The notes: generated by a model from the sequence alone, not told the origin. A stretch of 27,218 nucleotides of DNA from DALYDP01 sp964348685 (GCA_964348685.1 CAYGDM010000006.1:1-27218), one strand, 5' to 3'. Positions 13,401 through 22,503 are shown, counted from the stretch's first letter. Numbers and translations: made by a program.

Positions 13401-13619
13401 ATGACCACCACAACCGTCTCCATCCCCGGCATCCACTGCGCCGCCTGCGCGACGCTCATCAAAGACGTCAGTTCCGAGTTTCCCCAGATTCAACAAGCGA
13501 ACGTCGATATCGAAACGAAGAACGTTACCATTGAGCACGACGATTCGTTCGATCTCGCCGCGTGGACCGCTGAAATCGAAAACCTCGGCGATACCTACAA
13601 AGTCCAATCCGCAGCATGA
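13401..13619 (+). CDS. CopZ-like HMA-domain copper chaperone
   Basis: The 72-aa single HMA domain has GIHCAAC (C13, C16) on the first loop and a ferredoxin-like alternation of strands and helices. Proteins of this kind carry Cu(I) in the cytoplasm to P-type ATPases. The C-terminal half is rather acidic (EHDDSFD). Its TGA overlaps the ATG of copA (13616-13619), so the two products are made together. That fits a chaperone-pump pair. Longer in-frame starts run through the preceding membrane-peptide gene and are not used. Confidence 0.85.
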   Translation: MTTTTVSIPGIHCAACATLIKDVSSEFPQIQQANVDIETKNVTIEHDDSFDLAAWTAEIENLGDTYKVQSAA

Positions 13620-15943
13620 GCGCTCAGTGCGACCTCACCATCACAGGCATGCACTGCGCCAGCTGCAGCGCGCTCATCACCCGCAAGCTCAAGAAAACGG
13701 CTGGCGTGGAAGATGCGAACGTGAATTATGCCGCCAATAAGGCGCGGGTTCGGTTCGATCCCGCGCAGGTCGACGAAGCGGGCTTGGTCGCCGCCGTGAA
13801 GTCCGCCGGATACGGAGCGGAAGTGCGGCATGAGCACGGCCACCACGGCGTCGAGATGGACCGAAAGCGCCGGGAAGACGAGATACACGATTACCGCAGG
13901 AAATTCTTCACGGGGCTCGCGCTGAGCCTGCCGATGCTCTACTTCATGGTGGGATCGTTTCTTCCAAACCTCCCTCTCATGCAGGCGATGATGCCGTTCG
14001 CGGGAATCGCCTCTCTCATCCTCGCGACCCCTGTGCAGTTCTGGCTCGGGGCGGGTTTCTACAGAGGTTTCTGGTCGAGCTTGAAAATGGCCACGTTCAG
14101 CATGGATAGCCTCATCGTGATCGGCACGTCGACCGCGTATGCCTACAGTCTCTACAACTTCGTCTCCCACGCCCTCACCGAAAGGACGCTCCTCGGAGGC
14201 ATGCACGACCTCTACTTCGAAGTCGCGGCCCTGCTCATCACGTTCGTGCTGCTCGGCAAATGGCTCGAATCGCGAGCGAAGGGCGCGACATCGGAAGCGA
14301 TCCAAAAACTCATGGGCCTCCAAGCTAAAACGGCACGAGTACTGCGCAATGGGCAAGCGATCGATATACCGATGGAACAGGTGCAGATAGGCGATATTGT
14401 CATTGTCCGTCCTGGGGAAAAGATTCCCGTGGATGGCGTCGTCACGAAAGGACTCACGTCGGTCGATGAGTCAATGCTCACGGGCGAAAGCATTCCCGTC
14501 GAAAAGAAAGACGGCGATCGAGTCTTCGGTGCGACGATGAACGGAAACGGCAGCATCGAATTCCGCGCGGAAAAAGTCGGCAGCGAAACCGCACTCGCTC
14601 AAATCATTCGTTTCGTTGAGGAGGCACAAGGATCGAAAGCGCCCATCCAGGACTTCGCGGACTGGGTTTCTTCTTGGTTCGTTCCCGCCGTCATCGGCAT
14701 TGCCGTCTTCACGTTCGCCGCGTGGTTGGCTCTCGGCGCCGGATTCACGTTCTCCCTCCTGTCCGCCGTGTCGGTCCTCGTGATCGCGTGCCCCTGCGCG
14801 CTCGGACTCGCCACTCCCACGGCCATCATGGTCGCCACGGGCAAAGGTGCCGAAAACGGCATTCTCATCCGAGGAGGAGGACCACTGGAAGCGGCGAACA
14901 AGATTTCGGCCATCGTCTTCGACAAAACGGGCACGCTGACGAAGGGGAAGCCGGAAGTGACGGACATCGTTGCCTTCGATACGACCAACGAGGAAGTGTT
15001 ACGAATCGCCGCGAGCCTGGAGCAGGGTTCGGAACACCCACTCGCGGAGAGCATCGTGAAAGACGCAAAAACGAAAAACCTTTCGCTCTCGAGCGCGGAA
15101 AACTTCAAGGCGATCCCAGGGCACGGCATCGAAGGATCGCTAAACGGCACGAAATACTTCCTGGGCAATAGGCGGCTCGCCGACATGATGACGATCGACT
15201 TGAAAACATCAGAGCGAGACATCGCCACGCTGGAAGAACAAGGAAAAACGGCGATGGTGCTTATGGATGAAACACATGTGATAGGAATCATCGCGGTCGC
15301 GGATACGGTGAAAGAAACGTCGAAAGAAGCAGTCTCGCGCCTGAAAGCCATGGGCATCTCCGCGTACATGATCACCGGAGACAACAAGCGCACTGCTCTA
15401 GCGATCGCCGCGAAGATCGGCATCCAGAACGTCCTCGCCGAGGTTCTTCCGGAACAGAAGGCGAATGAAGTGAAAAAGCTCCAGCAACAGGGCATGAACG
15501 TCGTCATGGTCGGAGACGGCATCAACGACAGCCCCGCGCTCGCACAGGCGGAACTCGGCATCGCCATGGGCAGCGGCACGGATATCGCGATGGAAACGGG
15601 CGGCATCGTGCTCGTGAAGAACGATCTGCGCGACGTCGTCACCGCCATCAAGCTGAGCCGGGCCACCGTGAATAAAATTCACCAGAACATGTTCTTCGCG
15701 CTGTTCTTCAACGTCATCGGCATTCCGATCGCTGCGCGCGCATTCATGCACTTCGGTTTCGTGCTGCGCCCCGAGCTTGCGGGTTTCGCCATGGCGTTCA
15801 GCTCGGTCGCGGTCGTGACCAACTCGCTGCTGCTCAAAGGCTTTCACCCTGTCCGTAAAAATTGGCTGTCCGATTTCGCGCCCGTCTTCATGGGCATCGG
15901 ATTCACGGCGCTCTTTCTGTTCTTTGCGAAACTCAGTTCGTAA
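13616..15943 (+). CDS. copA: Cu(+)-exporting P1B-type ATPase
   Basis: The 775-aa product has an N-terminal HMA domain (GMHCASC), about eight membrane helices, and all P-type ATPase signatures in order: LTGES (actuator), CPC in VIACPCALGLATP (ion site), DKTGTLTKG (phosphorylated Asp), the SEHPLAES HP motif, and GDGINDSPAL. The copper-specific residues of the last helices are present as FFN..GIPIAA and MAFSSVAVVTNS. The usual Tyr before Asn is Phe. It pumps Cu(I) out of the cytoplasm using ATP. It is translationally coupled to the CopZ-like gene and is the last gene of the 11902 operon. Silver could also be a substrate. Confidence 0.93.
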   Translation: MSAQCDLTITGMHCASCSALITRKLKKTAGVEDANVNYAANKARVRFDPAQVDEAGLVAAVKSAGYGAEVRHEHGHHGVEMDRKRREDEIHDYRRKFFTGLALSLPMLYFMVGSFLPNLPLMQAMMPFAGIASLILATPVQFWLGAGFYRGFWSSLKMATFSMDSLIVIGTSTAYAYSLYNFVSHALTERTLLGGMHDLYFEVAALLITFVLLGKWLESRAKGATSEAIQKLMGLQAKTARVLRNGQAIDIPMEQVQIGDIVIVRPGEKIPVDGVVTKGLTSVDESMLTGESIPVEKKDGDRVFGATMNGNGSIEFRAEKVGSETALAQIIRFVEEAQGSKAPIQDFADWVSSWFVPAVIGIAVFTFAAWLALGAGFTFSLLSAVSVLVIACPCALGLATPTAIMVATGKGAENGILIRGGGPLEAANKISAIVFDKTGTLTKGKPEVTDIVAFDTTNEEVLRIAASLEQGSEHPLAESIVKDAKTKNLSLSSAENFKAIPGHGIEGSLNGTKYFLGNRRLADMMTIDLKTSERDIATLEEQGKTAMVLMDETHVIGIIAVADTVKETSKEAVSRLKAMGISAYMITGDNKRTALAIAAKIGIQNVLAEVLPEQKANEVKKLQQQGMNVVMVGDGINDSPALAQAELGIAMGSGTDIAMETGGIVLVKNDLRDVVTAIKLSRATVNKIHQNMFFALFFNVIGIPIAARAFMHFGFVLRPELAGFAMAFSSVAVVTNSLLLKGFHPVRKNWLSDFAPVFMGIGFTALFLFFAKLSS

Positions 15944-15975
15944 AATTTTATTTCATCTTACTTTCACACTTTTTT

Positions 15976-15981
15976 TATGAT
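15976..15981 (+). promoter_or_regulatory. -10 box TATGAT, predicted leaderless promoter of 15989
   Basis: TATGAT is followed by seven bases and ATG 15989. The earlier ATGs at 15977 and 15980 fall inside or next to the -10 box. Confidence 0.5.
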
Positions 15982-15988
15982 GCATAGC

Positions 15989-16525
15989 ATGAACACCATC
16001 GACATGAACTTCGGATTCTCCGCCGTGTGGGGCGTACACGTACTCGCCATGCTCATCGCATCGGCGGGATTCCTTCTCCTCCTGGTATGGGCGATCAAAA
16101 CCCTCACGGCGCGCCAGCTGATGCAATGGGGCCTTGGCCTTCTTGTAGGCGGCGTGATCGTCTGCCTCCTGACGATCGGCGCCATGGGCCGCGGCACCTG
16201 GACGAGCGGTTCGATGATGGGAGGAAACGGCATGATGCACTTTGATTCCGATGATCGGCAGGGCGGCATGATGGGAGGCGGCGATATGGACATGATGAGC
16301 AACATGGGAATGATGCTCGAAGGGCTGGAAGGCGATGAGTTCGATGAGGCATTCATCCGCATGATGATCCCCCACCACGAGGGCGCGATCGACATGGCGG
16401 AGGAGGCGCTCGAATCGTCGAACCGCGAAGAGATGAAAAAACTCGCGCGGGACATCATCGAAGCGCAGCAGCGCGAGATCGATATGATGGAAGGCTGGCT
16501 GACGACGTGGGGCTTCGAAAACTAA
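15989..16525 (+). CDS. DUF305 protein with two membrane helices and a Met-rich segment
   Basis: The 178-aa product has membrane helices near residues 15-36 and 43-65. A Met/Gly-rich loop follows (residues 75-109, several MM pairs and one His). The DUF305 domain covers about 110-178 with MMIPHHEGAIDMAEEAL (H129, H130), the family's hallmark ferritin-like helix pair. DUF305 proteins are often encoded with copper and silver efflux genes. The Met-rich loop would bind Cu(I) outside the membrane. It lies 45 bases after copA but seems to have its own -10 box. The start is chosen from that box. Confidence 0.85.
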   Translation: MNTIDMNFGFSAVWGVHVLAMLIASAGFLLLLVWAIKTLTARQLMQWGLGLLVGGVIVCLLTIGAMGRGTWTSGSMMGGNGMMHFDSDDRQGGMMGGGDMDMMSNMGMMLEGLEGDEFDEAFIRMMIPHHEGAIDMAEEALESSNREEMKKLARDIIEAQQREIDMMEGWLTTWGFEN

Positions 16526-16537
16526 AGCGGCAGAAAT

Positions 16538-16574
16538 AATAGTGAAAGCCCTCTCCATGAGGGCTTTCACTATT
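16538..16574. terminator. Bidirectional terminator hairpin with 16-bp perfect stem
   Basis: AATAGTGAAAGCCCTC (16538-16553) pairs perfectly with 16559-16574 around a 5-base loop (TCCAT). It lies between the convergent DUF305 and YjdM-like genes. Flanking T tracts are weak, so it could also be a transcript-end stabiliser. Confidence 0.75.
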
Positions 16575-16597
16575 CACGTGGCGTTCGAAGTACTCCA

Positions 16598-16960
16598 TCA
16601 ACCGACTTTCTTCACGAACTCGCAGCGCAGCACGATCGCAGTGCCGTCCAGTTTGCAGTCGATCTCGTCGGGGTTCTGCGTCAGCCTGATCTTCGACGCC
16701 TTCGTACCCACCTTGAGCACGGTCGACGATCCACGGAGCTTCAAATCTTTGATGAGCACGACCGCATCGCCGTCCTGCAACACGGTACCGTTGCTGTCTT
16801 TCACCACGATGGCTTCTGCCGCGACGATCTTGCCGTGGCTTCCGTCCGCGCAGTCGCACTCGTCCATGATCTCCCACTGGGCCGTGCAGCCGTTGGTCTC
16901 GCAGGCGCCGATCTCGGGCAGGGAACCGCCGCAGCTTCCTTTACACGCGTAGTGGGTCAT
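16598..16960 (-). CDS. YjdM/PhnA-family zinc-ribbon protein
   Basis: The 120-aa product has a cysteine-rich N-terminal third (C6, C10, C20, C25, C37, C39), longer than a simple zinc ribbon. The C-terminal domain matches the YjdM/PhnA family pattern (DSNGTVLQDGDAVVLIKDLKLRG and a closing DGTAIVLRCEFVKKV). Despite the old name, the family is not known to be a phosphonate enzyme; its role is unclear. The start at 16960 (MTHYACKG) is preferred to 16969, since TACGAT ends seven bases upstream of it and overlaps the longer start. The two pairs in residues 6-10 and 37-39 may form an extra metal site. Confidence 0.85.
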   Translation of the reverse strand: MTHYACKGSCGGSLPEIGACETNGCTAQWEIMDECDCADGSHGKIVAAEAIVVKDSNGTVLQDGDAVVLIKDLKLRGSSTVLKVGTKASKIRLTQNPDEIDCKLDGTAIVLRCEFVKKVG

Positions 16961-16967
16961 GCGAGGC

Positions 16968-16973
16968 ATCGTA
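16968..16973 (-). promoter_or_regulatory. -10 box TACGAT, predicted leaderless promoter of 16960
   Basis: On the minus strand TACGAT is followed by seven bases and ATG 16960. Confidence 0.5.
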
Positions 16974-17016
16974 CACCCTCAACCTTCCTTAACCCATTTT
17001 TTGAACACCACCATCG

Positions 17017-19164
17017 TCACCTCGCCGTGGCCACCGCGACGGGCGAGATCCACAAAGGCCACACCGCCGGGTCCTGGGGCTTATTCACAGGATCCGCGGC
17101 CGGATGCGACGCGTAGTACGGCGCGGCGTCTTTCGCGAAAGCAACCGTCGGATGCGTACCTTTCAAGTGCGCGTGCGCCGCAACCAGCATGTCCTTCCAG
17201 ATCGGCACGGCCGCGTTGAGACCGTCTGCGTTGGGCGCCAGCGCGGTACCGTCGGGATTCCCCACCCACACGCCCACGATGAATTCGGGCGTATACCCGA
17301 TCGCCCACGTGTCACGCGGAAGCATTTTCGTGCAGCCCTTCGGCGTGCGCTCGAGGCATACGTTGCTCGTTCCCGTTTTCACCGCCTCCTGCGTGCCAGG
17401 CACGTCGGTGACCGTACGCCAATACCCAGCGGGCCGCGCACGCGCTTCGCTAAGCATCGACGTCACGGCGTCGGCCACGGACGAAGGAATCGCCTGCACG
17501 CCGTCGCCCGTTTCCAGCGGAAGCATTTCCCCGTCGACCGTGAGGGAGCGCATGCCGCGCAGCGGCTTGAACAATCCCCCGTTTCCCAGCGTCGCGTACG
17601 CTTGGACCATTTCCGTGAGCGGGATTTCCGCCGCGCCAATCGCGAGCGGCCAATCGTAATCAAATTCGTTACCTGCGTCCTGTTGTGCGAGCCGGAACTC
17701 CTTCGGATGTGGCGCGCCGATCGCCTCGGCGAGATCGAGGACCGAATCTTCGCCGACTTTCTGGAACGCGCGGATAGCGGGAATGTTCCGCGAATGATTG
17801 AGCGCTTTGATCAACGTCATCCGACCCTTGAAGCCGCCCTCGTAATTCCGGGGGCTCGTGCCGCCGATCGTCAGGGGCGAATCCGACACGACGGTCGTGG
17901 GATTCCAGCCGGCGTCCTGCATCGCGGCGGCGTACACGATCGGCTTCATCGTCGAACCGACCTGCCTCGGCATCGCCGCCATGTCGATCTTGGCGCCGGT
18001 CGACGTTGCGGCATAGTCGGTGTTCCCCACGTAGGCGAGGATCTCGCGCGTTTCGAGATCGGCCAACACGAGCGCGACGCTGTTGGCGCCGAAACGCTTT
18101 TTGGCCGTCGCCGCGTATGTTCGGACGATGTCCTCTGCGGAACGCTGGAGTTCGGCGTCAATCGTCGTCTCGACGGTGATCTTTTTTTTCGCAGCATCGG
18201 GCACCAGGGCACGAGTCTCGCGCAGCACCTGCAAGGTGTAATACGGCGCCTGGAACGCCCTCTTCGGTACGAACACCATGCGCATGAGTTCTTCGTCCGC
18301 TTCCGCGCGTTCCCCTTCATCGATGTGCCCGGTGTTGTACAGCGATGCCACGACCTGGTGAGCGCGCCCGATCCGCAGGAGCGACGACGTGCCCGTCAGT
18401 CCTATCACTATTTCTTCCGTTTCAGTGGCAGCGGAGTAGCGGTGCGGCCCGTACGGGCTGAAGTACGTCGGCCGCTGCGGCATCGACGCGAGGATCGCCG
18501 CCTCCGCAACGGTCAAATCGCGCGGTTCTTTGTCGAAAAAATTCCGGCTCGCCTGGCGGATGCCGGCGATACCGCCGCCGAACGAAATCCAGTTGAGGTA
18601 CTGCTCGAGGATCTCTTCCTTCGCCATGGTGTCTTCCAGCTGACACGCCAAGAGTATCTCTTTGAATTTGCGCGAGAACGTCTTCTCCCTCGTCAGCAGT
18701 GCCGTGCGCACGAGCTGTTGCGTAATCGTCGACGCGCCCTGTGATTTGTACGAACGCAGGTTCTGATACCCCGCCCGACCCAGCGCGCGCCAGTCGACGC
18801 AACCGCGCTGCCAAAACCGTTTGTCTTCGATCTCGATGAACGCCGCTTTCACGACGTCGGGTATCTCATCCGCATCGATCCACACGCGGTCTTCGTCGAC
18901 GTATGCGTAGTACATGCCGCCACCGTTCCTATCCGCCACGGTCACGCTTTCGGGCGCGTTCCACACCGCGGGGTCGGATACGTCAGGAAGCATGTTGAAC
19001 ACCATGGACCATCCGACTGCGGGCATGATGAACAGCAAAAAGAGGAAATGCAGCGCGCGGAATTTTTTCGCACCGAGGCGCAGCGCGGCATCGATCACGC
19101 GGGCATACCCATGGAGAACGTTGGGCGCCTGCGGGATCGGGAGAGCGAGATGCATAACGCGCAT
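17017..19164 (-). CDS. Class A penicillin-binding protein (PBP1A/1C-like transglycosylase-transpeptidase)
   Basis: This bifunctional peptidoglycan synthase has 715 aa. One membrane helix (about 38-57) is followed by a GT51 glycosyltransferase domain with EDKRFW (catalytic E113), GASTITQQLVR and KEEILEQYLNWISFGGG. The transpeptidase domain has S404-T-M-K407, S458-R-N460 and K596-T-G. All catalytic residues are present. It polymerises lipid II and cross-links stems outside the membrane. The visible cysteine-bearing segment NVCLERTPKGC near residues 601-611 sits in the transpeptidase. Upstream, 30 bases away on the same strand, is a small membrane-anchored protein, probably in the same operon. 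The start is the first ATG; no Shine-Dalgarno site is seen. Confidence 0.93.
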   Translation of the reverse strand: MRVMHLALPIPQAPNVLHGYARVIDAALRLGAKKFRALHFLFLLFIMPAVGWSMVFNMLPDVSDPAVWNAPESVTVADRNGGGMYYAYVDEDRVWIDADEIPDVVKAAFIEIEDKRFWQRGCVDWRALGRAGYQNLRSYKSQGASTITQQLVRTALLTREKTFSRKFKEILLACQLEDTMAKEEILEQYLNWISFGGGIAGIRQASRNFFDKEPRDLTVAEAAILASMPQRPTYFSPYGPHRYSAATETEEIVIGLTGTSSLLRIGRAHQVVASLYNTGHIDEGERAEADEELMRMVFVPKRAFQAPYYTLQVLRETRALVPDAAKKKITVETTIDAELQRSAEDIVRTYAATAKKRFGANSVALVLADLETREILAYVGNTDYAATSTGAKIDMAAMPRQVGSTMKPIVYAAAMQDAGWNPTTVVSDSPLTIGGTSPRNYEGGFKGRMTLIKALNHSRNIPAIRAFQKVGEDSVLDLAEAIGAPHPKEFRLAQQDAGNEFDYDWPLAIGAAEIPLTEMVQAYATLGNGGLFKPLRGMRSLTVDGEMLPLETGDGVQAIPSSVADAVTSMLSEARARPAGYWRTVTDVPGTQEAVKTGTSNVCLERTPKGCTKMLPRDTWAIGYTPEFIVGVWVGNPDGTALAPNADGLNAAVPIWKDMLVAAHAHLKGTHPTVAFAKDAAPYYASHPAADPVNKPQDPAVWPLWISPVAVATAR

Positions 19165-19194
19165 GAGACGCGTACGAGCGCTTGTTCTTACGAA

Positions 19195-19590
19195 TTACAA
19201 CGTCTTCAGCGAATCCGTCACCGAGAAGATTCCTTCGATGTCGTACGTCTGCCAGTGGTCGGAGCTCAGCATTTCGACCGGCGTGATGAGGCCGTTAGCC
19301 GAGATGCGCGCGCCCGTTTCCGGCGGCAGCGCCTGCTGCGACATCAGTGCGAAGTCGAGCGCGTAATGCTCGCCGACGTCGGTCTTCAAGCCGAACGCGC
19401 ATTCGAGCGTCGTCGGACCGGTCGTGTCTTTATGCGGCAAACACACCACCTCGCCTTCGAGCGTGGCGCGGTAACTGACGACGTCGCTCGGATCGCCCTG
19501 CTTTTCGTTGTAAATGTACGCATTGAGAACGTAAAAGCCGATGATGAGGAGGATGCCTGCGACGATAATGCCGATGAGTGCTTTCTTCAT
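19195..19590 (-). CDS. Small membrane-anchored extracytoplasmic protein, PBP neighbour
   Basis: This 131-aa protein has one N-terminal membrane helix (residues 5-24, MKKALIGIIVAGILLIIGF). The ~105-residue outer domain contains two cysteines (VVCLPH and LECAFGL) that could form a disulfide. I do not recognise the family. ATG 19590 is fixed by a TAGTAT -10 box six bases upstream. It is followed after 30 bases by the PBP gene, so a periplasmic or cell-wall role is a reasonable guess. A divergent gene starts 85 bases away on the other strand. Confidence 0.78.
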   Translation of the reverse strand: MKKALIGIIVAGILLIIGFYVLNAYIYNEKQGDPSDVVSYRATLEGEVVCLPHKDTTGPTTLECAFGLKTDVGEHYALDFALMSQQALPPETGARISANGLITPVEMLSSDHWQTYDIEGIFSVTDSLKTL

Positions 19591-19596
19591 ATGCTG

Positions 19597-19602
19597 ATAC
19601 TA
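19597..19602 (-). promoter_or_regulatory. -10 box TAGTAT, predicted leaderless promoter of 19590
   Basis: On the minus strand TAGTAT is followed by six bases and ATG 19590. Confidence 0.5.
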
Positions 19603-19640
19603 CGCGCGAAACGTCGAAACGTTACGCAAAATCGCGGCAA

Positions 19641-19669
19641 TTGTGCTCCCCCACCGCTTTCCGTATCGT
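19641..19669 (+). promoter_or_regulatory. Leaderless promoter of 19676 (TTGTGC-17-TATCGT)
   Basis: TTGTGC (19641-19646) and TATCGT (19664-19669) are separated by 17 bases. Six bases then lead to ATG 19676, so the predicted transcription start is the start codon. Confidence 0.6.
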
Positions 19670-19675
19670 TCCCTC

Positions 19676-21415
19676 ATGGATCAACGCAGGTACCGATTCG
19701 CGCTCTGGACGATCCCCGTCGTGTTCGTCGGCGTGTTTTTGGCGCTGCTCAACGCGCAATATCCGCTCATCGGCCAAGATTACTTCTACTTCTTCCCGCG
19801 CATCCTCAGCGGGACATGGCACTTCGCGCACGCCGGATTCGCGCCCTTCCGCTACGACCCGCACTTCTGCGGCGGCCTCGGCCACTACGGCAATCCGCAG
19901 GACGTATCATTTTCAATGCTGCAACTGTTCGGCATGACAACAGACCTGTGGACGGCGGTGCAAATGACGTTGTCGCTCATGATCCTCGCCGGATACATCG
20001 GCTGGTACCGCGTCGGGCGCGACGTGATGGCACTCAACAACGAATGGTCGCACGCGCTCGCGACGATCACGTCTGCCAGTGGGTATTACATCCTGCACAT
20101 GGTCCTCGGGCACATGACGTTCCACACGACGACGCTGCTCGGATGGTTCGTATGGCTCGTGTTCGCCGACGCTACACTTCTCACTTCCTGGAAAACGCGC
20201 GCCGCGCTGACGGCATTGCTCTCCGCCTTCATCCTGCACGCGGGCGGATACTTCGTGCTCATGCAGTGCGCATTGATGATCGCACTGATGCTCCCCTTCG
20301 CGCTCGCACCGCACGAAGCGCCGCTCGCACGCGCGAAAGAACTGGCGATGCGCCTCGGAATCATGTGCGTCGCGGCACTCCTCGCCTGCGCGAGCAAACT
20401 CGTCGCGATCGCGAGTTACATGCAGATTTTCCCGCGCACGCTCCCCTTCTACCCGTACGTCGGCGACGATCCGATCCCCCTCTTCGTCGCAAAAGCGCTC
20501 TGGATGGTCCCGCAGCACCTGTTCGCGTTCGGCACGCAGCCGTACGCCGCGGGCCTGCACGAATTCAGCATGCAGATCTCGCCGGTCACGCTGCTCGGCG
20601 TAATCGCTCTACCGTTTTTCCTATGGCACACCCGCGCGATGTTGCGCCGCTCGCAGTGGATCTTCATCGCCATCGGCATGCTTCTCATCACGATCATCAC
20701 GTATGGATTCGTGAAAGGCGACGGAGCGACCGCGGATCTCTTCCAGCGATTGCCGATCCTCTCGTCGTGGCGCATGAACATGCGCTTCCTCTATGTCACA
20801 AGCGTCCTCGTCGCGATCGGCGGAACCTTCGGCTTCGCATGGCTCGCGAAACGCAGACTAAGCGAATCACGCGCTGCAGCTGTCGCGATCGGGTCGTCGA
20901 TCCTCACGATCATCGCGTTCTACGGCGCGCACATTTCCATGATCTCGCCGGAATATCTCGATCTCCAAATGCCGTACGACCAGGTGCGCGCGGCGGTGGA
21001 AAGCAGCGACTACCTCGAAAAATCCGTGGTGTTCGCCGAAGACTACCGCGGGCAACAGATCTCAGACATGCAGTACATTCTCGCGGGCACGACCGGGACG
21101 ACATGCTACGAAATCCTCCTCAGCAACATCAATTTCCTTCCGATACTCGCGAGCGCGCCGACCGATACGGTGACGGACGGCTCGTTCAACATGATCAACC
21201 CCGCGTGCCTGCACTATCCCGATGCGAACGATTGTGAACCGGGCGCGCTGATTTCCGCGACGGACGATGACAATTTCCAACGCTTCATCGACGGACGGCA
21301 ACCGCGCTGGAAACTCCCATGGTGGCAACGCGCGGCCGATATAGCGACGCTGCTCATGCTTGTTGCGTGCATCGGGTGGGTGGCATACGCGGCAAAAATG
21401 AAGCGGCTCACGTAG
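19676..21415 (+). CDS. Large polytopic membrane protein, possible GT-C-type transferase
   Basis: The 579-aa product has about twelve membrane helices, starting near residue 8. The first outer loop contains GQDYFYFFPRILSGTWHF and FRYDPHFCGGLGHYGNP, a layout seen in GT-C or YfhO-like membrane transferases. A ~100-residue soluble portion before the last helix has two cysteines near the middle (TTCYE, PACLHYPDANDCEP). No firm family match. The ATG at 19676 is set by its leaderless promoter; upstream in-frame starts are rejected because they overlap the promoter. It stands alone, divergent from the small membrane-anchored gene and convergent with YggT. Confidence 0.75.
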   Translation: MDQRRYRFALWTIPVVFVGVFLALLNAQYPLIGQDYFYFFPRILSGTWHFAHAGFAPFRYDPHFCGGLGHYGNPQDVSFSMLQLFGMTTDLWTAVQMTLSLMILAGYIGWYRVGRDVMALNNEWSHALATITSASGYYILHMVLGHMTFHTTTLLGWFVWLVFADATLLTSWKTRAALTALLSAFILHAGGYFVLMQCALMIALMLPFALAPHEAPLARAKELAMRLGIMCVAALLACASKLVAIASYMQIFPRTLPFYPYVGDDPIPLFVAKALWMVPQHLFAFGTQPYAAGLHEFSMQISPVTLLGVIALPFFLWHTRAMLRRSQWIFIAIGMLLITIITYGFVKGDGATADLFQRLPILSSWRMNMRFLYVTSVLVAIGGTFGFAWLAKRRLSESRAAAVAIGSSILTIIAFYGAHISMISPEYLDLQMPYDQVRAAVESSDYLEKSVVFAEDYRGQQISDMQYILAGTTGTTCYEILLSNINFLPILASAPTDTVTDGSFNMINPACLHYPDANDCEPGALISATDDDNFQRFIDGRQPRWKLPWWQRAADIATLLMLVACIGWVAYAAKMKRLT

Positions 21416-21431
21416 CGCGGACCCGGCAAAC

Positions 21432-21788
21432 TTACGTATCCTGTCTCTCCAATTTCACCGCGGCTTCCGGCGTCGATACCGGCTTGCCCATGACGAGCAA
21501 CTTGAGAATGCCCCACGCGACGACCCAGTAGACGACCATCGCGAGCAGCGTCGTCCATTCGAGGACGTTGCCTTCGACCTGCGAAATGTGGAACACGTTG
21601 AGGAACGGCGACGCGAAGGGGGCCGTAAGGGTGTAGATGAAATTCGTGAACCCGGCGGCGGGGTTCGCCGCGAGCAGCTTCAACACGAAGCGGAACGCGA
21701 GCAATACTTCGATCACGCCGAGGATGTACCACACGACCTGCGTGCTGCGGTAAAGGGGTTTGGTGCGGCTGGAAATCGCTGCGTCCAT
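21432..21788 (-). CDS. YggT family membrane protein
   Basis: The 118-aa product carries the YggT pattern: a hydrophobic first helix (VVWYILGVIEVLLAFRFVLKLL), a loop with NPAAGFTNFIYTLTAPFASPF, and a second hydrophobic stretch (WTTLLAMVVYWVVAWGILKLL). YggT proteins are small inner-membrane proteins linked in some bacteria to cell division or osmotic stress; the mechanism is not settled. ATG 21788 (MDAAISSRTK) is chosen; upstream in-frame ATG 21842 would add 18 residues with no family match. No clear -10 box or Shine-Dalgarno site is seen. It lies 79 bases downstream of the DUF6629-like gene and could be cotranscribed with it. Confidence 0.85.
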   Translation of the reverse strand: MDAAISSRTKPLYRSTQVVWYILGVIEVLLAFRFVLKLLAANPAAGFTNFIYTLTAPFASPFLNVFHISQVEGNVLEWTTLLAMVVYWVVAWGILKLLVMGKPVSTPEAAVKLERQDT

Positions 21789-21867
21789 GAGTGATGGGGG
21801 AAATGCACCGCTTATGACGAACGACGAAGCGGGAACTTTCACTCCCCTGCAGTTTCATCGGCAATCG

Positions 21868-22503
21868 TCACGCCGCGATCACGCGGGCCCGGCGGGCGAT
21901 GTGCACGTAAATGATCACGCTCAGCACGGCGGCGAAGAAACACCACACCGACACGAACGTTTGCTCGTAGAAGCGGTACGCGACGATGGCCGAGAGGAAC
22001 GTGACGACGCCGAAGAAATTCACGATGCGATGACTGGAGAAGAGGCAGCTCGCGCAGGTCGCCACGCTGTACGGCGAGAGGACGAACGTGACCGCGAAGT
22101 GCGGCGCCATGTAGAGGATGCTTTTGTTCACCGCGAAGGTCGTGACCGTTTCTCTCATCAGGAAATACAGGAAGTACGCACTGACGACGAGCCCGATGCC
22201 GGTGCAGGCGAGCAACGCCCAACGACGCCATCCCTTCGGTTCCATAAGAAAGACCGAGGCAGGAATGAAGATCGGCCAGAGCACGTGCGAGAAGAACATG
22301 AACACGAACGACGCGGCCGACAACACAAGCGGATTGCCGAGCGACACCCAGATCACGCCTTCCGTCAGCTGCTGCATGCCGAAAAGCAGCGGGATCGACG
22401 CGAACATGAGCTCTTCCCTACGCGGAGCCTTCGCGATGCTCGCGCCGCCGATGACGCTCAATGCCGTGCCTATCGTGAAACTCGCCGCAGGGGAAAAGCA
22501 CAT
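21868..22503 (-). CDS. DUF6629-like seven-helix membrane protein
   Basis: The 211-aa product starts MCFSPAASFTIGTALSVIGG, which is the characteristic opening of the DUF6629 family as I remember it. About seven membrane helices follow. A central loop holds SPYSVATCASCLFSSHRIVNFFG, with a CxxC pair. Function is unknown for the family. A TAGGGT box nine bases upstream is a possible -10. The serine-protease gene ends about 50 bases upstream on the same strand. Confidence 0.75.
   Translation of the reverse strand: MCFSPAASFTIGTALSVIGGASIAKAPRREELMFASIPLLFGMQQLTEGVIWVSLGNPLVLSAASFVFMFFSHVLWPIFIPASVFLMEPKGWRRWALLACTGIGLVVSAYFLYFLMRETVTTFAVNKSILYMAPHFAVTFVLSPYSVATCASCLFSSHRIVNFFGVVTFLSAIVAYRFYEQTFVSVWCFFAAVLSVIIYVHIARRARVIAA

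Noticed and set aside
17104..18744. Long plus-strand open frame opposite the PBP gene
   Set aside because: It is an Arg/His-rich antisense shadow of the GC-rich PBP coding sequence, with no recognisable motif or start signal.
19048..21237. Long plus-strand frame across the small membrane-anchored gene and into the large membrane-protein gene
   Set aside because: Its product is low-complexity Arg/His/Ala, crosses a divergent promoter region and lies in another frame of well-supported genes.
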